Positions 23,250-34,683 of a stretch of DNA of 64,000 nucleotides are shown here, piece after piece. Source of the stretch: Ashinkailepas kermadecensis (Eukaryota > Arthropoda > Thecostraca > Neolepadidae); NCBI GenBank assembly GCA_034440615.1, contig JAOTOM010004306.1:1-64000 (forward strand), written 5' to 3'. The position numbers and the translations under genes were made by a program. Position 1 is the first letter of the stretch. The number at the start of each line of letters is the position of its first letter. The notes beneath the pieces were generated by a model. It was not told where the DNA came from and did not search any database. It worked only from the letters and a program-made list of their open reading frames with translations.

Positions 23250-24040
23250 CACGTGTACACACCGGCAGATCCGATTTTGTCAACTCTTGCTGTAAGCAGA
23301 ACTTGAGCAGCATAGAACCCTCGATGCGTGTCAGAATGTACTATGCTACAATATTGGCTTCCAAACAATTATAAAAATACCTTTAAAATTGGAGATACTT
23401 TCATCCAGACGATATTTTTTAACCTCGGCAAAGGTTACTGCATTTTCATTCAGTTTACTTCTGTTGGTTTCGGGGGGCCAAAAGACCCTTTTAAGCACTT
23501 CGGGGGAGCCATGGCCGGAATGGCCCCTCCCTGGATCCGCTAGTGAATGTAGCCTGTCTCTTCATCTTAGCAACTCCAACACCAACATACGAAACATGCT
23601 GCTCAACTGGGCTCAACTGGTCACTCGCACAAAACATCCTGTTCAAATTCCGCTTTCGAAATCTGGCTCACTGGGTCCGCTTGCCCGTTACTGGCTAAAC
23701 AAACTTGATGAACCTATCTGACGAAGGAATAATGAAACTGCTGATTTCGTCATCTCTTGCTGTAAGCAGAACTTCAACAGCATAGAACCCTCGATGCGTC
23801 AGAATCTACTATGCTACCATATTGGACTTCCAAACAATCATAACAAAATACCTTTAAAATTTGAGATTATTTCACCCGGAAAGCTATGTTTTAACCTCAG
23901 CAAAGATTACTGCATTTTAATTTAGTTTACTTTTATTGGTTTGGGTGGCCAAAAGACACTATGCCCCCCCCCCTTTGAAGCGCGCTTGGGGGGGGGGGCC
24001 ATGGCCGGAATGCCCCCCCCCCTGGATCCGCCAGTGCCAG
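23250..24040. repeat. Two ~285-bp direct copies about 490 bp apart
   Basis: 23267-23545 and 23750-24035 match over nearly their whole length (both contain TTGCTGTAAGCAGAACTT, CATAGAACCCTCGATGCGT and CCATGGCCGGAATG, and end CTGGATCCGCYAGTG). Each ends in long G/C runs. They are probably two copies of one short interspersed element, or a local duplication. No coding potential was recognised. Confidence 0.8.
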
Positions 24041-24599
24041 TGACGTACCTATATTTGCGTCAAGGGGAGGGGGGCAAACGTATTTGGAGGGGTCCACCTA
24101 CTCAATAAAAAGTCTTCCGATTTCGACCACTATTTTGTCAAAGGGGACCTTTTTATATAAAATAATTAGTGACCAACTAAATTATCCTGTCGAGGGGCAT
24201 AATCTACCACTATCGTTTCTGATTCGTCGAATTTCAACCCTGGCTCCCCCATCCTGTTCGAATGTATTCTTTTGGTATCCCTTGATAAGTCACCTTGCAC
24301 TGCTGAAACTACACCTACACAGATCACTTTAAAATGTCAAATTTACCAATTTCGAACATTCCAGTTTATAGTGCCCGGTCGCCACGACGCCAACGTTAGT
24401 GCATGTGCACACCCATCTTGCGCATTCGGCGCATTCGCCACACTTCGTGCGATGCTACGGATTCTGCTGGGCCTCCTACGCTTTGCTGATTGCTGCCACA
24501 TGATAGACTTGCGCCTTATCTGACGTGATGAAATGCTTTGTATGGGCGTTCGCTGCGAAAATTCGATTACTTAAATTCGATCATTAGTTCCCTACTTCT
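24041..24599. other. Intron 7 DNA, no gene seen
   Basis: Mixed sequence with G/C homopolymer runs at its left edge. Nothing recognisable. Confidence 0.45.
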
Positions 24600-26100
24600 C
24601 ATATTTTATGATGAAGAAATGCGGATACCCGCTGAGCTTTGATGCACCTCATATCTTTGATTAAACATGCTTCCAGGTTGGCTACCGAACCGAGACCCTG
24701 CCTGAGTGTACTTCTTTGGACCCGTTTCGTATTTCTTCGTCTACGGATGTGTCTTAGGGCTCCAATCCATTTTTGTTCGAGGCCCAATGCATTTTCGAAA
24801 CCCCTGCTCGTCTTAGGGCTTTGTTGCTTCTTTGTGCACCGATGATTTTTTTAGTTGTCGGGGCGCTTTCAATGATCTCAATGTATTTATTTAGTGCCCG
24901 GTATTTTTGTTCGTTCTGGGACCATGTTGCTTATTGCGACCCCAGCCTCTTTTCAGGCCCTTGTGCGGTCGCATGGCCCCTGTGTGCCTTGAGAGCTTCC
25001 GGTGTTTTTGTGTGTTTTTTTTAGAGTTCCCGCTATATTTATTTATGGCTGCAACGCATGTTTTAGGGCCCTGTCGCTTTTTGCGAGACTGCGCTTTGGA
25101 GGGCCAGTTACATTTGCGGTCCCCGTTGTGCTCTTAGGGTCCCGCTGTGTTTATTTGGGGCTTCTGACGCACATTTGTGGAGCCCAGTACGATTTTGGGT
25201 CTTCGGTGCGATATTTATGGGTCTTAGCGCAACTTATCGAGCCCAGGCGCGTGGTTCCGGGGACCCAACGCCAGTTATCTGGGGTCAATGCGATTTTCGT
25301 GGACCTCTTTTGAATTTTCTTTAAATTCCGAATCTCGGCCTGATTTTTCGAGTCCCTGGCGCCATGTTTTTCCATCTCACCTCGATTTTCTTCGAGCTCC
25401 GGTATGTTCTTCGATGCCGTACGCGATTTTTCAAGGCATCTGATGATATGTTCGGTGCTCCAGAACCATTTTCCTGATCCGGACGTTTTTTGGAATCCCT
25501 CCTTATTTTGGAGGGCGCCGGCTTTCTTTTTCGGATACGGATGCGACTTTAGGGGTCACACGGTGCTTATGTAGAGCCCTAGACGCCAATTGTTGGCAGC
25601 CCCGACGTGAATTTTTGATGCCCAGACCAAATTTGTGGTACTACCGATGGGAATTATGGGTCCGAGCGCGATATTTGGTGGGACCGGTTCGAGTTTGCGG
25701 GGCGCGTTGTACTTAGCTGTGGCCCCAACGCGATCTTGGCGGTTCCTGTTCCAGATTTTCGGGCCTCGGAGCGAGTTTTCTGGGGCCCGCCGCATTTACT
25801 TAGAGCCCCTACGCGAATTCTGGTAGACGAACGCGAATTTTTGTGACCCCAGCGCGACTTTTGGGGGCCTCGGCTCGATTCTTGGGAGCATATCCCTCTT
25901 AGGAGGGAGGGGGCATTTGCCCCTTTGATATGCCACTGCGGCCACCGAAGGAGTTTTTTGTTCAGCCGATGGCACCTTTCCGAGTATAAAAGCCCTCCGG
26001 GTAATTTTTGCCGGAACTGTTCTTAATTTTCCGGTGCTGGGGTCCATTCGATCGAGTCTCGGTGTGAACTTTTGGACATCGAGTTCTATTTTTTTAAAGG
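24600..26100. repeat. Degenerate quasi-periodic GGG/CCC-TTTT repeat
   Basis: Phrases such as GGGTCTTCGGTGCGATATTTATG, GAGCCCAGGCGCG and GGGGCCTCGGCGCGATTTTTGG recur every 30-40 bp without exact copies. They look like an old, decayed tandem array. A similar pattern in reverse orientation occurs near 61.3-61.6 kb. It leads into the well-preserved 21-bp array. Confidence 0.5.
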
Positions 26101-26109
26101 TCTTGATGT

Positions 26110-27830
26110 GATATATTTGATGTGATAGCCTCCTTGACAATCCTGTAGGCCTCCTTTGCAATCCAGGGGGCCTCCTTGATAATCCTGTGGGCCTCCTTTG
26201 CAATCCTGGAGGCCTCCTTGACAATCATGTGGGCCTCCTTTGCAATCCTGGGGGCCTCCTTTGTAATCCTGGGGGCCTCCTTTGCAATCCTGGAGGCCTC
26301 CTTTGCGATCCTGGGATCTCCTTTGCAATCCTGGGGCCTCCTTTGCAATCCGGTGGGCCTCCTTGACAATCCTGTGGGCCTCCTTTGCAATCCTGGGGGC
26401 CTCCTTTGTAATCATGTGGGCCTTTGCAATCCTGGGGGCCTCCTTTGCAATCATGGGGGCCTCCTTTGTAATCACGGGAGCCTCCTTTGCAATCCTGGGG
26501 GCCTCCTTTGCAATCCTGGAGGCCTCCTTTGCGATCCAGGGGGCCTCTTTTGCAATCATGAGGGCCTCCTTTGCAATACTGGAGTACTTTGCAATCCTTG
26601 GGGCCTCCTTTGCAATCCTGGGGGCCTCCTTTGTAATCCTGTGGGCCTTTGCAATCCTGGGGGCCTCCTTTGCAATCATGAGGGCCTCCTTTGCAATCCT
26701 GGAGTCTTTTACAATCCTTGGGACATCCCTTGCAATCCTGGGGGCCTCCTTTGCAATCCTGGGGGCCTCCATTGCAATCATGGGGGCCTCCTTTGTAATC
26801 GCAGGGGCCTCCTTTGCAATCATGTGGGCCTCCTTTGCAATCCTGGGGCCTCATTTGCAATCCTGAGGGCCTCCTTTGCAATCCTGGGGCCTCCTTTACA
26901 ATCCTGGGGGCCTCCTTTGCAATCCTGGGGGCCTCCTTTGCAATCCTGGAGGCCTCCTTTGCAATCATGGGGCCTCCTTTGCAATCCTGGGGCCTCATTT
27001 GCAATCCTGAGGGCCTCCTTTGCAATCCTGGGGGCTTCCTTTGCAATCCTGGGGCCTCCTTTGCAATCCTGGGGGGCCTCCTTCGCTAGCCTGGAGGCAT
27101 CCTTCGCAATCCTGTGGGTCTCCTTTGGAATCCTGGGGCCTCCTTTGCAATCATGGGGGCCTCCTTTGCAATCCTGGAGCCCTTTTCAATCCTGGGGACC
27201 TCCTTTGCAATCCTGTGGGCCTCCTTTGTAATCCTGTGGGCCTTTGCAATCCTGGGGGCCTCCTTTGTAATCATGGGTGCCTCCTTCGCAATCCTGGGGG
27301 CCTCCTTTGCAATCCTGGGGGCCTCCTTTGCAATCCTGGGGCCTCCTTTGCAATCCTGGGGGCCTCCTTCGCTAGCCTGGAGGCATCCTTCGCTAGCCTG
27401 GAGGCATCCTTCGCAATCCTGGGGTCTACTTTGCAATCATGGGGCCTCCTTTGCAATCATGGGTGCCTCCTCTGCAATCCTGAGGGCCTCCTTTGCGATC
27501 CTGGAGACCTTTGCAATCCTGGGGGCCTCCTTTGCAATCCTGGAGGCCTCCTTTCCAATCCTGGGGGCCTCCTTCGCAATCCTGGGGGCCTCCTTTGCAA
27601 TCCTGGGGCCTCCTTTGCAATCCTGGGGGCCTCCTTTGCAATCATGGGGGCCTCCTTCGTAATCACGGGGGCCTCCTTTGCAATCCTGGGGGCCTCCTTT
27701 GCAATCCTGGAGGCCTCCTTTGCAATCCTGTAGGTCTCCTTTACAATCCTGGGGGCCTCCTTTGTAATCACGGGGACCTCCTTTTCAATCCTGGGGCCTC
27801 CTTTGCATTCCTGGGGGCCTCCGTGCCAAT
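26110..27830. repeat. 21-bp minisatellite, ~80 copies
   Basis: Unit CCTTTGCAATCCTGGGGGCCT (21 bp), with 20-bp (four G) and CTAGCC/ATCATG variants, over 1.7 kb. Longer-period duplications are superimposed (the block from about 26810 repeats near 26970). As 21 is a multiple of three, heptad-like frames are open on both strands (ASFAILG, LLCNPGG and KEAPRIA types). I regard them as repeat by-products. More divergent GGCCTCCT units continue to about 27960. Confidence 0.94.
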
Positions 27831-28429
27831 TGTTGGCACTCTCTTGATTTCTGGGGCCTGCTATCTTCTCCTAGGTGACTCCTTCTTCGAATTAGGGGCC
27901 TCCTCTCACGTCTTGGAGGCCTCCTCTCATGTCTCGTCGGCCTCCTTGCTCACTTTTTTCCTGTGCATTTCCGGATAGGGGCCTCCTCAAATTTCAGGGG
28001 GCGGCGCCCCCCCCAGTCTCACGACAGGGGGCGACTGCCCCCCCCTGCCCCCCCGGTGGCGACGCCCTTGTCTGTCTCCATAAAATATGATGCGAAATGC
28101 ATTCATTAAAGTTTGCCATCAGACGTCAATTTCATTGCCACTTACAGTGATATATTGTGCATATACTTACTTCGTATATTGTTTTCTGGAACTGTTTTTC
28201 TGATCTTCATACACCATAGACGGTGTACCGCCGGCGGCGTCGCCTGCCGCCCGCGGATCGCCGCTGACCGACCACCATTCATGACATGGCGGGGCGCAGA
28301 ACCATTCCCTGAACGTTAATGGGCCCCAATGCCAAAGTTACAGGCATATCTTCATATTTGAAATGATAGGCGATGTGTTTGGAATGATTTCTGCCACCAT
28401 TGGAGTTCAGGCCGATATGTTCCCTCGGT

Positions 28430-28600
28430 TATTGGTTATTGGTTATTGGTTTTTTTACGACACGTCGACCGTTGAGTCATGTAGCGTCGCCAATCTCTCA
28501 CGCCGATTGGTCGCGGGCGAAGAGTAGCGACAGGTGAGACTCGAACCCACAACCTTTCGATTGTGAGACGAGCATCTTACCCCTACACCACTCGTCCCCC
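28430..28600 (-). mobile_element. tRNA-derived SINE with target-site duplication
   Basis: On the minus strand it begins at a tRNA-like head with an A box (TGGTGTAGGGG, about 28581-28591) and a B box (GGTTCGAGTCTC, 28536-28547) at RNA polymerase III promoter spacing, continues in a tRNA-unrelated body, and ends in A7 plus three CCAATAA-type tail repeats. It is flanked by TATGTTCCCTCGGT (28416-28429) and TATGTTCCCCCGGT (28601-28614), a 14-bp target-site duplication with one mismatch. The anticodon arm does not fold properly, so it is not a functional tRNA. Copy 2 of element X preserves the empty site. Confidence 0.85.
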
Positions 28601-29189
28601 TATGTTCCCCCGGTATTAATTAAGAACATTGTGTATATGGGAGTTTAATGAAAATAATGCATCTACAACAGTCAATTCCTTGTACACAATGTTGGCGTGG
28701 CAGAGCCAATGTTGCTTGGCATTGATCAAAGCTCGAACTTTCTTTTTCGTTGTGACACCTCGGCGGCCCTACGGATCCTCTGGGCGGCAAATGTCAGCGC
28801 TTGACGTGCATCGAGCCATGTAAGAACGTCAATAATGCCTGAAAGCTTCATGCCAAAAGGTGAATAATGGCAAGGTTAGATATCTATAAAAGCAGTCGAG
28901 TATGACAACAGAAGGCAGCTAATTTTATGCTGAGCTGATCATTGGAAATTAATCCGCTAATGTAGAGCATCTGATATACAATTTAAAGGAATACAATGTG
29001 ATAATGTGAAACACAAATCCTTGAATTGATTGCAAAAATGACAGGGTTAGAACTTCATGAAAGTTATTCACGATGATGGCAAAATGTAGCACGTTCAATT
29101 TGCGTGTAGTTAAGAACATTGGAAATTGTTAATTGTTGACAGATAACTACACACATAAGAGAGCTTGTTTACATAAGAGAGCTTGTTAC

Positions 29190-29227
29190 TACAACTACAC
29201 ATACATATAAGTGTATGTGTAGTTGTA
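29190..29227. repeat. Perfect 16-bp inverted repeat (hairpin)
   Basis: Arms TACAACTACACATACA and TGTATGTGTAGTTGTA with a 6-nt loop (TATAAG). It lies within element X copy 1 and is flanked by three direct copies of AGAGAGCTTGTTT. It may be a small palindromic insertion or an expansion by replication slippage. Confidence 0.85.
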
Positions 29228-29418
29228 ACAACTACACATAAGAGAGCTTGTTTCAATGACGTTCAAATTTGACCATTGGAAATTACTTGCACCTCCTCTA
29301 GAAACTAGAATATTGCATTAATCATAGCAAGCCCACTCTGGTGGGCTTCTGAAGCAACAGCTTCACAACCAACCACCAGAGCGGCGCCACCGTTATTATG
29401 GCCGCTCATGACACCTAA

Positions 29419-29865
29419 CGTGTCTGTACATGTGTGCGGATGTGTGGAGATCCGGCTTCGATTCTTGTCTGTACAAGTGTGCGAATGTGTGGAGATCCGG
29501 CTTCGATCCTTGTCTGTCAACGTGTGCGGCCACCGTTGGTCCTGCGGAGACAACGAACTGGCTCAGCTGGTGAGCCGACAGATCCGGTAGCGTCGTTCTG
29601 CCACCGGACTGGTGACCAGTGACTGCGCGAATGTTTCGCCCGACCACTGTCGGCCATTGTTCACGGACACGGCTCTCATATGTTCTCGGCTGTCAGTACG
29701 GATGACAGACGGCACGCTGAAGTGTTCAGGTGACGGTACTCGCTGTGTGCTGCCCTCCCAGATCGCGCACTGCTATCCGGCGACGGGCCATGAACTTTCG
29801 AGGCTTGGCTGTGATAGACGGTGCCTAGAGGTGGCGAAATGTAATGTTTTCTTTTTGTTGTAGGC
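29419..29865 (+). other. Cysteine-rich open stretch after a 47-bp tandem repeat; unassigned
   Basis: A tandem repeat of about 47 bp (CTTGTCTGTACAAGTGTGCG units, 29419-29525) runs into a GC-rich stretch. Its frame reads NVCGHRWSCGDNELAQLVSR, a TAG at 29588, then SDCANVSPDHC, MTDGTLKCSGDGTRC and further cysteines up to about 29850. The spacing does not fit EGF. Some phrases loosely resemble exon 4 (Q-L-V-S-R) and the second half of DSL (D-G-T-L-K-C), so a decayed duplicate exon is conceivable. It is not part of the assembled transcript. Confidence 0.3.
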
Positions 29866-30142
29866 GTGTGTATTAATGAGCTGGTTGATGAACGTAAAGG
29901 AAAACATTCCACTTGTCTACATTCACCACCTCAAAATAATTCCCCTCCCCGATCCGTACGATGTAAATCAATATGCAGAGCAGAGCAGGTCCAATTCCTG
30001 TACAATGTTCCCTGCTGGTAACTTGGAGTTGAAGGTATCCTGATATTAAATCAAATGACGGTGTTGTTCTCGAATCCTGCGTCTTATACGTAGCAAACAG
30101 CGTGGTGTGTTTTTGTCTTGCTACCAGAGCGTAAGGGGAGAA

Positions 30143-30145
<3 letters not shown>

Positions 30146-30228
<83 letters not shown>

Positions 30229-30249
30229 ATATATATGTATATATATATT

Positions 30250-30319
<70 letters not shown>

Positions 30320-30321
30320 GC

Positions 30322-30385
<64 letters not shown>
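30146..30385. repeat. (AT)n then (GA)n/(GT)n microsatellite
   Basis: About 160 bp of alternating AT with a few interruptions, a short GAGAGA stretch, then about 60 bp of GT repeats. It is close to the 5' side of exon 8 (185 bp away). Confidence 0.97.
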
Positions 30386-30388
<3 letters not shown>

Positions 30389-30569
30389 TTCGTGAAGATT
30401 TCGCAATGTTCTTTCATTTTTCAATGTACAATACTAATTGTCTTGTCCAAGCGGGTAGGCTGGAGAAGAAGCAGCCAAATGACCTTCCCTGAACACGCCG
30501 TCACGTCGTTAACACACAGCAAAATATGGAGAATGCTATGCGAATGTCAGCACTCAATTTTGTTCACAG

Positions 30570-30700
30570 ATGCCGAATAGGCTGGACCGGGAAGCATTGC
30601 AACAAATGTAAGCTGATGCCTGGTTGCATGCATGGCCACTGCAGCAGACCTCTGGAGTGTAAATGTCGCCAAGGGTGGACAGGGTTCTTCTGCGAACGAG
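30570..30700 (+). CDS. Dl-like: Exon 8: rest of EGF3 and EGF4 (second DOS unit)
   Basis: 131 nt, phase 2 in, phase 1 out, acceptor TTTTGTTCACAG, donor GTAGGC. The translation is [10 protein letters not shown], then [14 protein letters not shown], then [16 protein letters not shown]. It completes EGF3 begun in exon 7 and adds a full EGF4, which together reproduce the EGF1-EGF2 pair. All twelve cysteines of the pair are present. Length and both phases equal those of exon 10, which argues that exons 7-8 and 9-10 came from duplication of a two-exon cassette. Confidence 0.9.
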
Positions 30701-31485
30701 GTAGGCGGATGGTACATTCAAGGACTTACTTGATGCATTAATTAAATATTGTTGATACCGTGTGAATACAAAGGAACAGAAAGCAGGCCATTCCTTTGCA
30801 CATTTTGCAAGTGTTAAAAATTAATTTCGCACCGAAGAACAAAGGTCATGATCGTCGGTCACTTCCGTTTCCCTGTCCTGGCAATACTAATGCAATGCCT
30901 AAATTGTTTCGAAGCCTCGAATCTACACAGCATCAGCGGCATTGGGTCGAGGTTTTGTATTGAGATGATATTTGGATAAGATCGAATGAGATTGCCAGAC
31001 CAGGTTGTCAGGGCGAGTCCAGGAATGTTGTTCGGGGCGGATCCACGCTTTTGATGGGGCACTTGTCTGGAGAGGCGATATTTCACCGGAGTGGCGCCAA
31101 TAATTTTGAGAACAATTTTCAGAGCAGGTGTGGAGGTTACTCCTGGAACGTTCTGCAGGGGCGACTTTCGCACCCAGAGGAAAACCATTTGGCTAAAAGA
31201 TTCCACGGGGATGGTCTCGAGCGTCCTAGGGGAACACCTTTTCCAGTCAGGGGAACACCGTATCTCTATTTGAGTGAGTCGCATCCCCTGTAACATCCCT
31301 TCCGCCACTGTGGGATTGGCTCCGGTTGGTAATGGTTCACACTATGTTGTAGAGAACGGGTCCTGATTAGCACGTTCTCTGGCTACGCAAAAGCTCCTCA
31401 GGAAATATTATAATAAAATTTCGCCTGTTAAAAACAAGTCCGACCGCTTGAAATGCGGGAACGGACAACAGTTTCAACAACTCGA
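30701..31485 (+). other. Start of intron 8 (no gene seen)
   Basis: Intron DNA after donor GTAGGC. Open frames near 30860-31300 on both strands are not recognisable. Confidence 0.5.
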
Positions 31486-31539
31486 TATATATATATATAT
31501 ATATATATACATATGTATATATATACGAGTTCAGCAACA

Positions 31540-31612
<73 letters not shown>
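31486..31612. repeat. (TA)n microsatellite at the 3' edge of the Penelope-like element
   Basis: Two TA runs separated by about 40 bp. The right run directly abuts the end of the minus-strand Penelope-like element. Confidence 0.95.
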
Positions 31613-31613
<1 letters not shown>

Positions 31614-32400
31614 GAGTTACCCATAGACAAGTATGAATGAGGATGGATGATGAAAACAAACAGATTATGTGAAGATGACTTTAAGGTAAACGTTTCGACC
31701 TCAATAGGTCTTCATCAGTATAAAACATAGAGCACAACTGCAGACAATATCAAGCCGGTAACAAATCACATTTTCTGCCGTAAAACATCAAGTGTCAATT
31801 CGTTTTCGGCTTTTCGCAATAGATAATCTCGCTGCAAGTCCTGCCCAGGTAACAAAACCGGCTGTCGAATTGATCGTGTCGCGTATGCATATATGTGCTG
31901 CCTCTAATGGTTTTCTCGTTCGTTTTTTTATATTCTTCTGTAATGATCATCCCAAATTACGTCATCCCATTTTGAAAAATTTTCACACTCGTCGATATGG
32001 ACCACAATAGCACTGCACTGCCTATGATACTTCACGTGGCGTTTGTGCTCATTCATTCGCGCCTGAATTCCCCTTCCGGTTTCCCCAACATATGATTTTG
32101 AGCAACCGGAACAAAGAATTTCGTATATTGCATTATTAGGTAACATGGGACCACTAGCAGATTTTTCCAGTCACGATGTCGCCCACTTTCGTCCAGGAAT
32201 TTATGGACATCTGTATTCCAACGGCTTCCAGGTGTTTGGCGATGACAATAACCTGCTTTGATTATGGAATTGTTAAAAACGTGGTGGATTTTTCTTTTTC
32301 TTTCGGACGCTGTTCTACTTTATGTCTGTTCTTTATTTCTTCAGCCCTTTTCTTCAGTTTGATAAGCAAGCCTTTTGGGTACTTTGACTTGAGGAATGTG
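31613..32400 (-). mobile_element. Penelope-like element (PLE-1), 3' part with GIY-YIG endonuclease
   Basis: On the minus strand it holds a K-Y-P-K-G-L-L-I-K-L-K-K-R-A-E-E-I connector, then a GIY-YIG endonuclease (Y-E-I-L-C-S-G-C, then SYVGETGRGIQARMNEH, then a conserved H-I-D-E-C) at 31928-32146, then the 3' region with a hammerhead-like motif. PLE proteins join a telomerase-like RT to this endonuclease. The rest of the same element continues at 34190-34683 and 40816-41800, separated by two CR1-like insertions. Frames are broken. Confidence 0.85.
31687..31720 (-). ncRNA. Hammerhead ribozyme-like motif in PLE-1
   Basis: The minus strand shows CTGATGA, a helix II of GACC/GGTC closed by a short loop, then GAAAC and GTTTAC. 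These are the conserved hammerhead core boxes, with a very short palindromic helix III (A-C/G-T). Helix I is weak here (ATA against TAC). Minimal hammerheads are known from Penelope-like elements of animals. Activity is not shown. Confidence 0.6.
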
Positions 32401-34190
32401 CTATCTTGTTTAAGTAACCTTTTGGAGTTCATGGTGTATGTTCCCAAAGAAGTAGACAATCAAAGCAGGATGGATGTTGTATATTTGGACTAGCAAAGCT
32501 TTTGACAAAGTTCCACATGGGAGGCTAATTCATCAACTACAGCAACATGGGATTGTTGGAAAAGTTATAGGTTGGATTGAAGCATGGTTGAGGGAAAGGA
32601 AACAAAGGGTAGTGTTAAATGGATGTAAATCTGATTGGAAGTATGTTCTGAGTGGAGTACCACAGGGCTCTGTTCTAGGGCCACTTCACTGTATCAACTT
32701 TGTGAATAACATTGAGGTAGGGCTGAGGAATAGTGTTCAAATTTGCTGATGACATCAAGCTGGTAGGAGTGGCAAACAGTTGTGATCAATCTATAAATAT
32801 TCAACTAGACTTGGAGGACCTAAAAAAGTGGACTAATCAATGGCAGATGTCTTTCAACTATGACAAATGTAAGGTTATGCATTTGGGGTCTGGAGGTGAG
32901 ATTTTCAGATATACAATGGGAGGGAGGGAACTGAATGTTATTGAAGAGGAAAGGGACTTAGGTGTGTTGGTTTCAAAAGACCTAAAAGCAGAAAAACAAC
33001 GAATCTCAGCTAGGAACAGGGCATTCAGAATGCTGGGACTAATTAATAGAAGTATGATAGATAAGAGCAAGGAAGTCATGAAAATTTGTACTTAGCATAT
33101 GTGCGACCCCCACTTATAATTTTATGTACAAGCATGGAGCCCCTGCCTATAAAAAGATAGATATATGTTAGAAAGAGTGCAACGCAAAGCAACTAGACTC
33201 ATCAGTTGAATAGGTAACTTAGAACATGGAGAAAGGCTTGTAGCATTAGATATGTACTCACTCAAGTATAGGAGATTAAGGGGGGACATGATTGAAATGT
33301 ACAAAATTGTCAAAGGACTAGATCAGGTAATTTTAATGGGGCTCTTCAGTTTAGAGTATCACATAGGAGTCATCAATTCAGTTTACACAAGTTGAAGTGT
33401 AGGACAGTTAAGGGTAACAGGTGTTCAGTGAAAGGGTTGTTGAACAGTGGAATGGGCTTCCTGCTGATGTTGTGGGGAGTTCCTTATGGAATGTATTTAA
33501 ACGTAGGATGGACACATTTTTCGACAGGAAAATCTTGGTTTTGAGTTCTAATTTGTGATGGATGGGGTGAGATTTATGCTCAGTAAGTGTGCACGGCACA
33601 GACCCCTTTAAGCAGACATGGATGCAGTTTGGAAATTATTGGTAAGGCATTCAATCCACATGTGTTAAGAGGGATCAGGGGAATAGGGCTGGATAGCTAG
33701 GGTAGATAGGCATTGATAGGTGTGTGGGATATTGGTGGATGGTTTCTTCAGGATGTGGTGATGGTTGGGGTGGGTCTTTTTACCAGGCTTATGGTGTCTT
33801 CCATCTACAGACTTAACTGGATGGGCCCTTGTGTCTCTTATTAAGTCTAAACGCTTCATAACTTTATATAGGGTGTACCTAGCAGTGGATTCAGCACCTT
33901 CCTTCGGAATGTGATACTGATGAGATTGTCTATGGTAGCACAATGGGTATGATTGGAGGAGTGTGTAATTGTTGAGTGTGTTATGCAATATCAGGTGAAT
34001 GGTGCTAGATAGGCTGGGATATGTAGCTCCCTGGGAACTTGAGATAAGGGGTTGATTGGGGTGAGAGTATGTACATTTCTAGTATCTGTTCTAGATAGGT
34101 TTAACCCAGATGGGCCCCTGTGGCTCTTATTAAGCCTTAACACTTTATGCATGATGACTTTATGACTTTATGACTTTATATATATGTTCA
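32400..34190 (+). mobile_element. CR1-like LINE A (5'-truncated) inserted in PLE-1
   Basis: It starts inside the RT (S-C-L-S-N-L-L-E-F) and continues with motif A (SKAFDKVPHGRLIHQLQQHG), motif B (S-G-V-P-Q-G-S-V-L-G-P), the catalytic F-A-D-D box (32738-32749), the C-K-V-M-H-L-G segment and the thumb. It has a premature stop or indel near 32490, a frameshift near 32735 and several stops after 33095. The 3' UTR (about 33550-34190) is shared with LINE B and ends in GACTTTAT repeats, the simple 3' tail expected of this group. Non-functional. Confidence 0.82.
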
Positions 34191-34683
34191 ATTTCGCCTG
34201 CAATGTAGGCATCACTACAACTCCGAAAAGCTCTCCGAAAAAAGTTCCGATGGCAATGCTACCCTTAACCCGGTCGCTGTGGGATGAATAGAAGTGGACA
34301 TAGTCCTCCTTGTTTGTTGGTTTTCTGTGCACCTTGAATTTGATGTCTCCTTCAGTCTTGATAATGCATGTATCTAAAAATACAATTTTTCCTTCATTTT
34401 AGAGCTCCATCATGAACTGTATTTGTGGCTCCACTTGGTTTAATAGATTCAACTTTTCAACCAAATTTGTTGACTTCGGCACAGCTACTAGTACGTCCTC
34501 CGTATTTATTACTCAAATGGCTTGGCTCCCAATGATGTCTAAATAGTGGTTCCTCTCCAGTACTTCCGTATATAAACATGCTGCCACTCGGCAAAGAGGT
34601 GAACCCATTGCTAACCCCCTATTTTGCACGTATTCATCCACGTTGAACGATAATGAGCCGAACTTCATGCTCAGCGTGACAAG
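34190..34683 (-). mobile_element. PLE-1, RT palm segment
   Basis: The minus strand reads MKFGSLSFNVDEYVQNRGLA, then M-G-S-P-L-C-R, and then the thumb-side part up to G-E-I-E-H-I. This is the middle of a Penelope RT. At its left edge the sequence breaks where LINE A inserted. At its right edge it is separated from the upstream RT (40816) by LINE B. Removing LINE B restores the frame H-F-M-D-L-V-T-L-S-M-K-F across the junction. Confidence 0.82.

Larger units (their letters stand above)
28060..29415 (-). mobile_element. Element X, copy 1
   Basis: Inverted relative to copy 2 (46655-48420). Matches by eye include the outer end (CCAGAGCGGCGCCACCG), the ACCTCCTCTAGAA/TTCTAGAGGAGGT segment, the GATCCTCTGGGCGGCAA/GATCCGTAGGGCCGCC segment and the CATAAAATATGATGCGAA end. 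The copy is interrupted by a SINE (28430-28600) that copy 2 lacks. It contains one unit of an internal ~177-bp repeat that is tripled in copy 2. No intact protein is visible; the class is unknown. Confidence 0.65.

Noticed and set aside
26086..27978. Frames up to 351 codons with heptad repeats (ASFAILG-, KEAPRIA-like)
   Set aside because: By-products of the 21-bp array, open on both strands, with no start or splice context.
28430..28600. A functional tRNA gene (good A and B boxes)
   Set aside because: The anticodon stem does not pair, a non-tRNA body and repeat tail follow, and target-site duplications flank it; it is a SINE.
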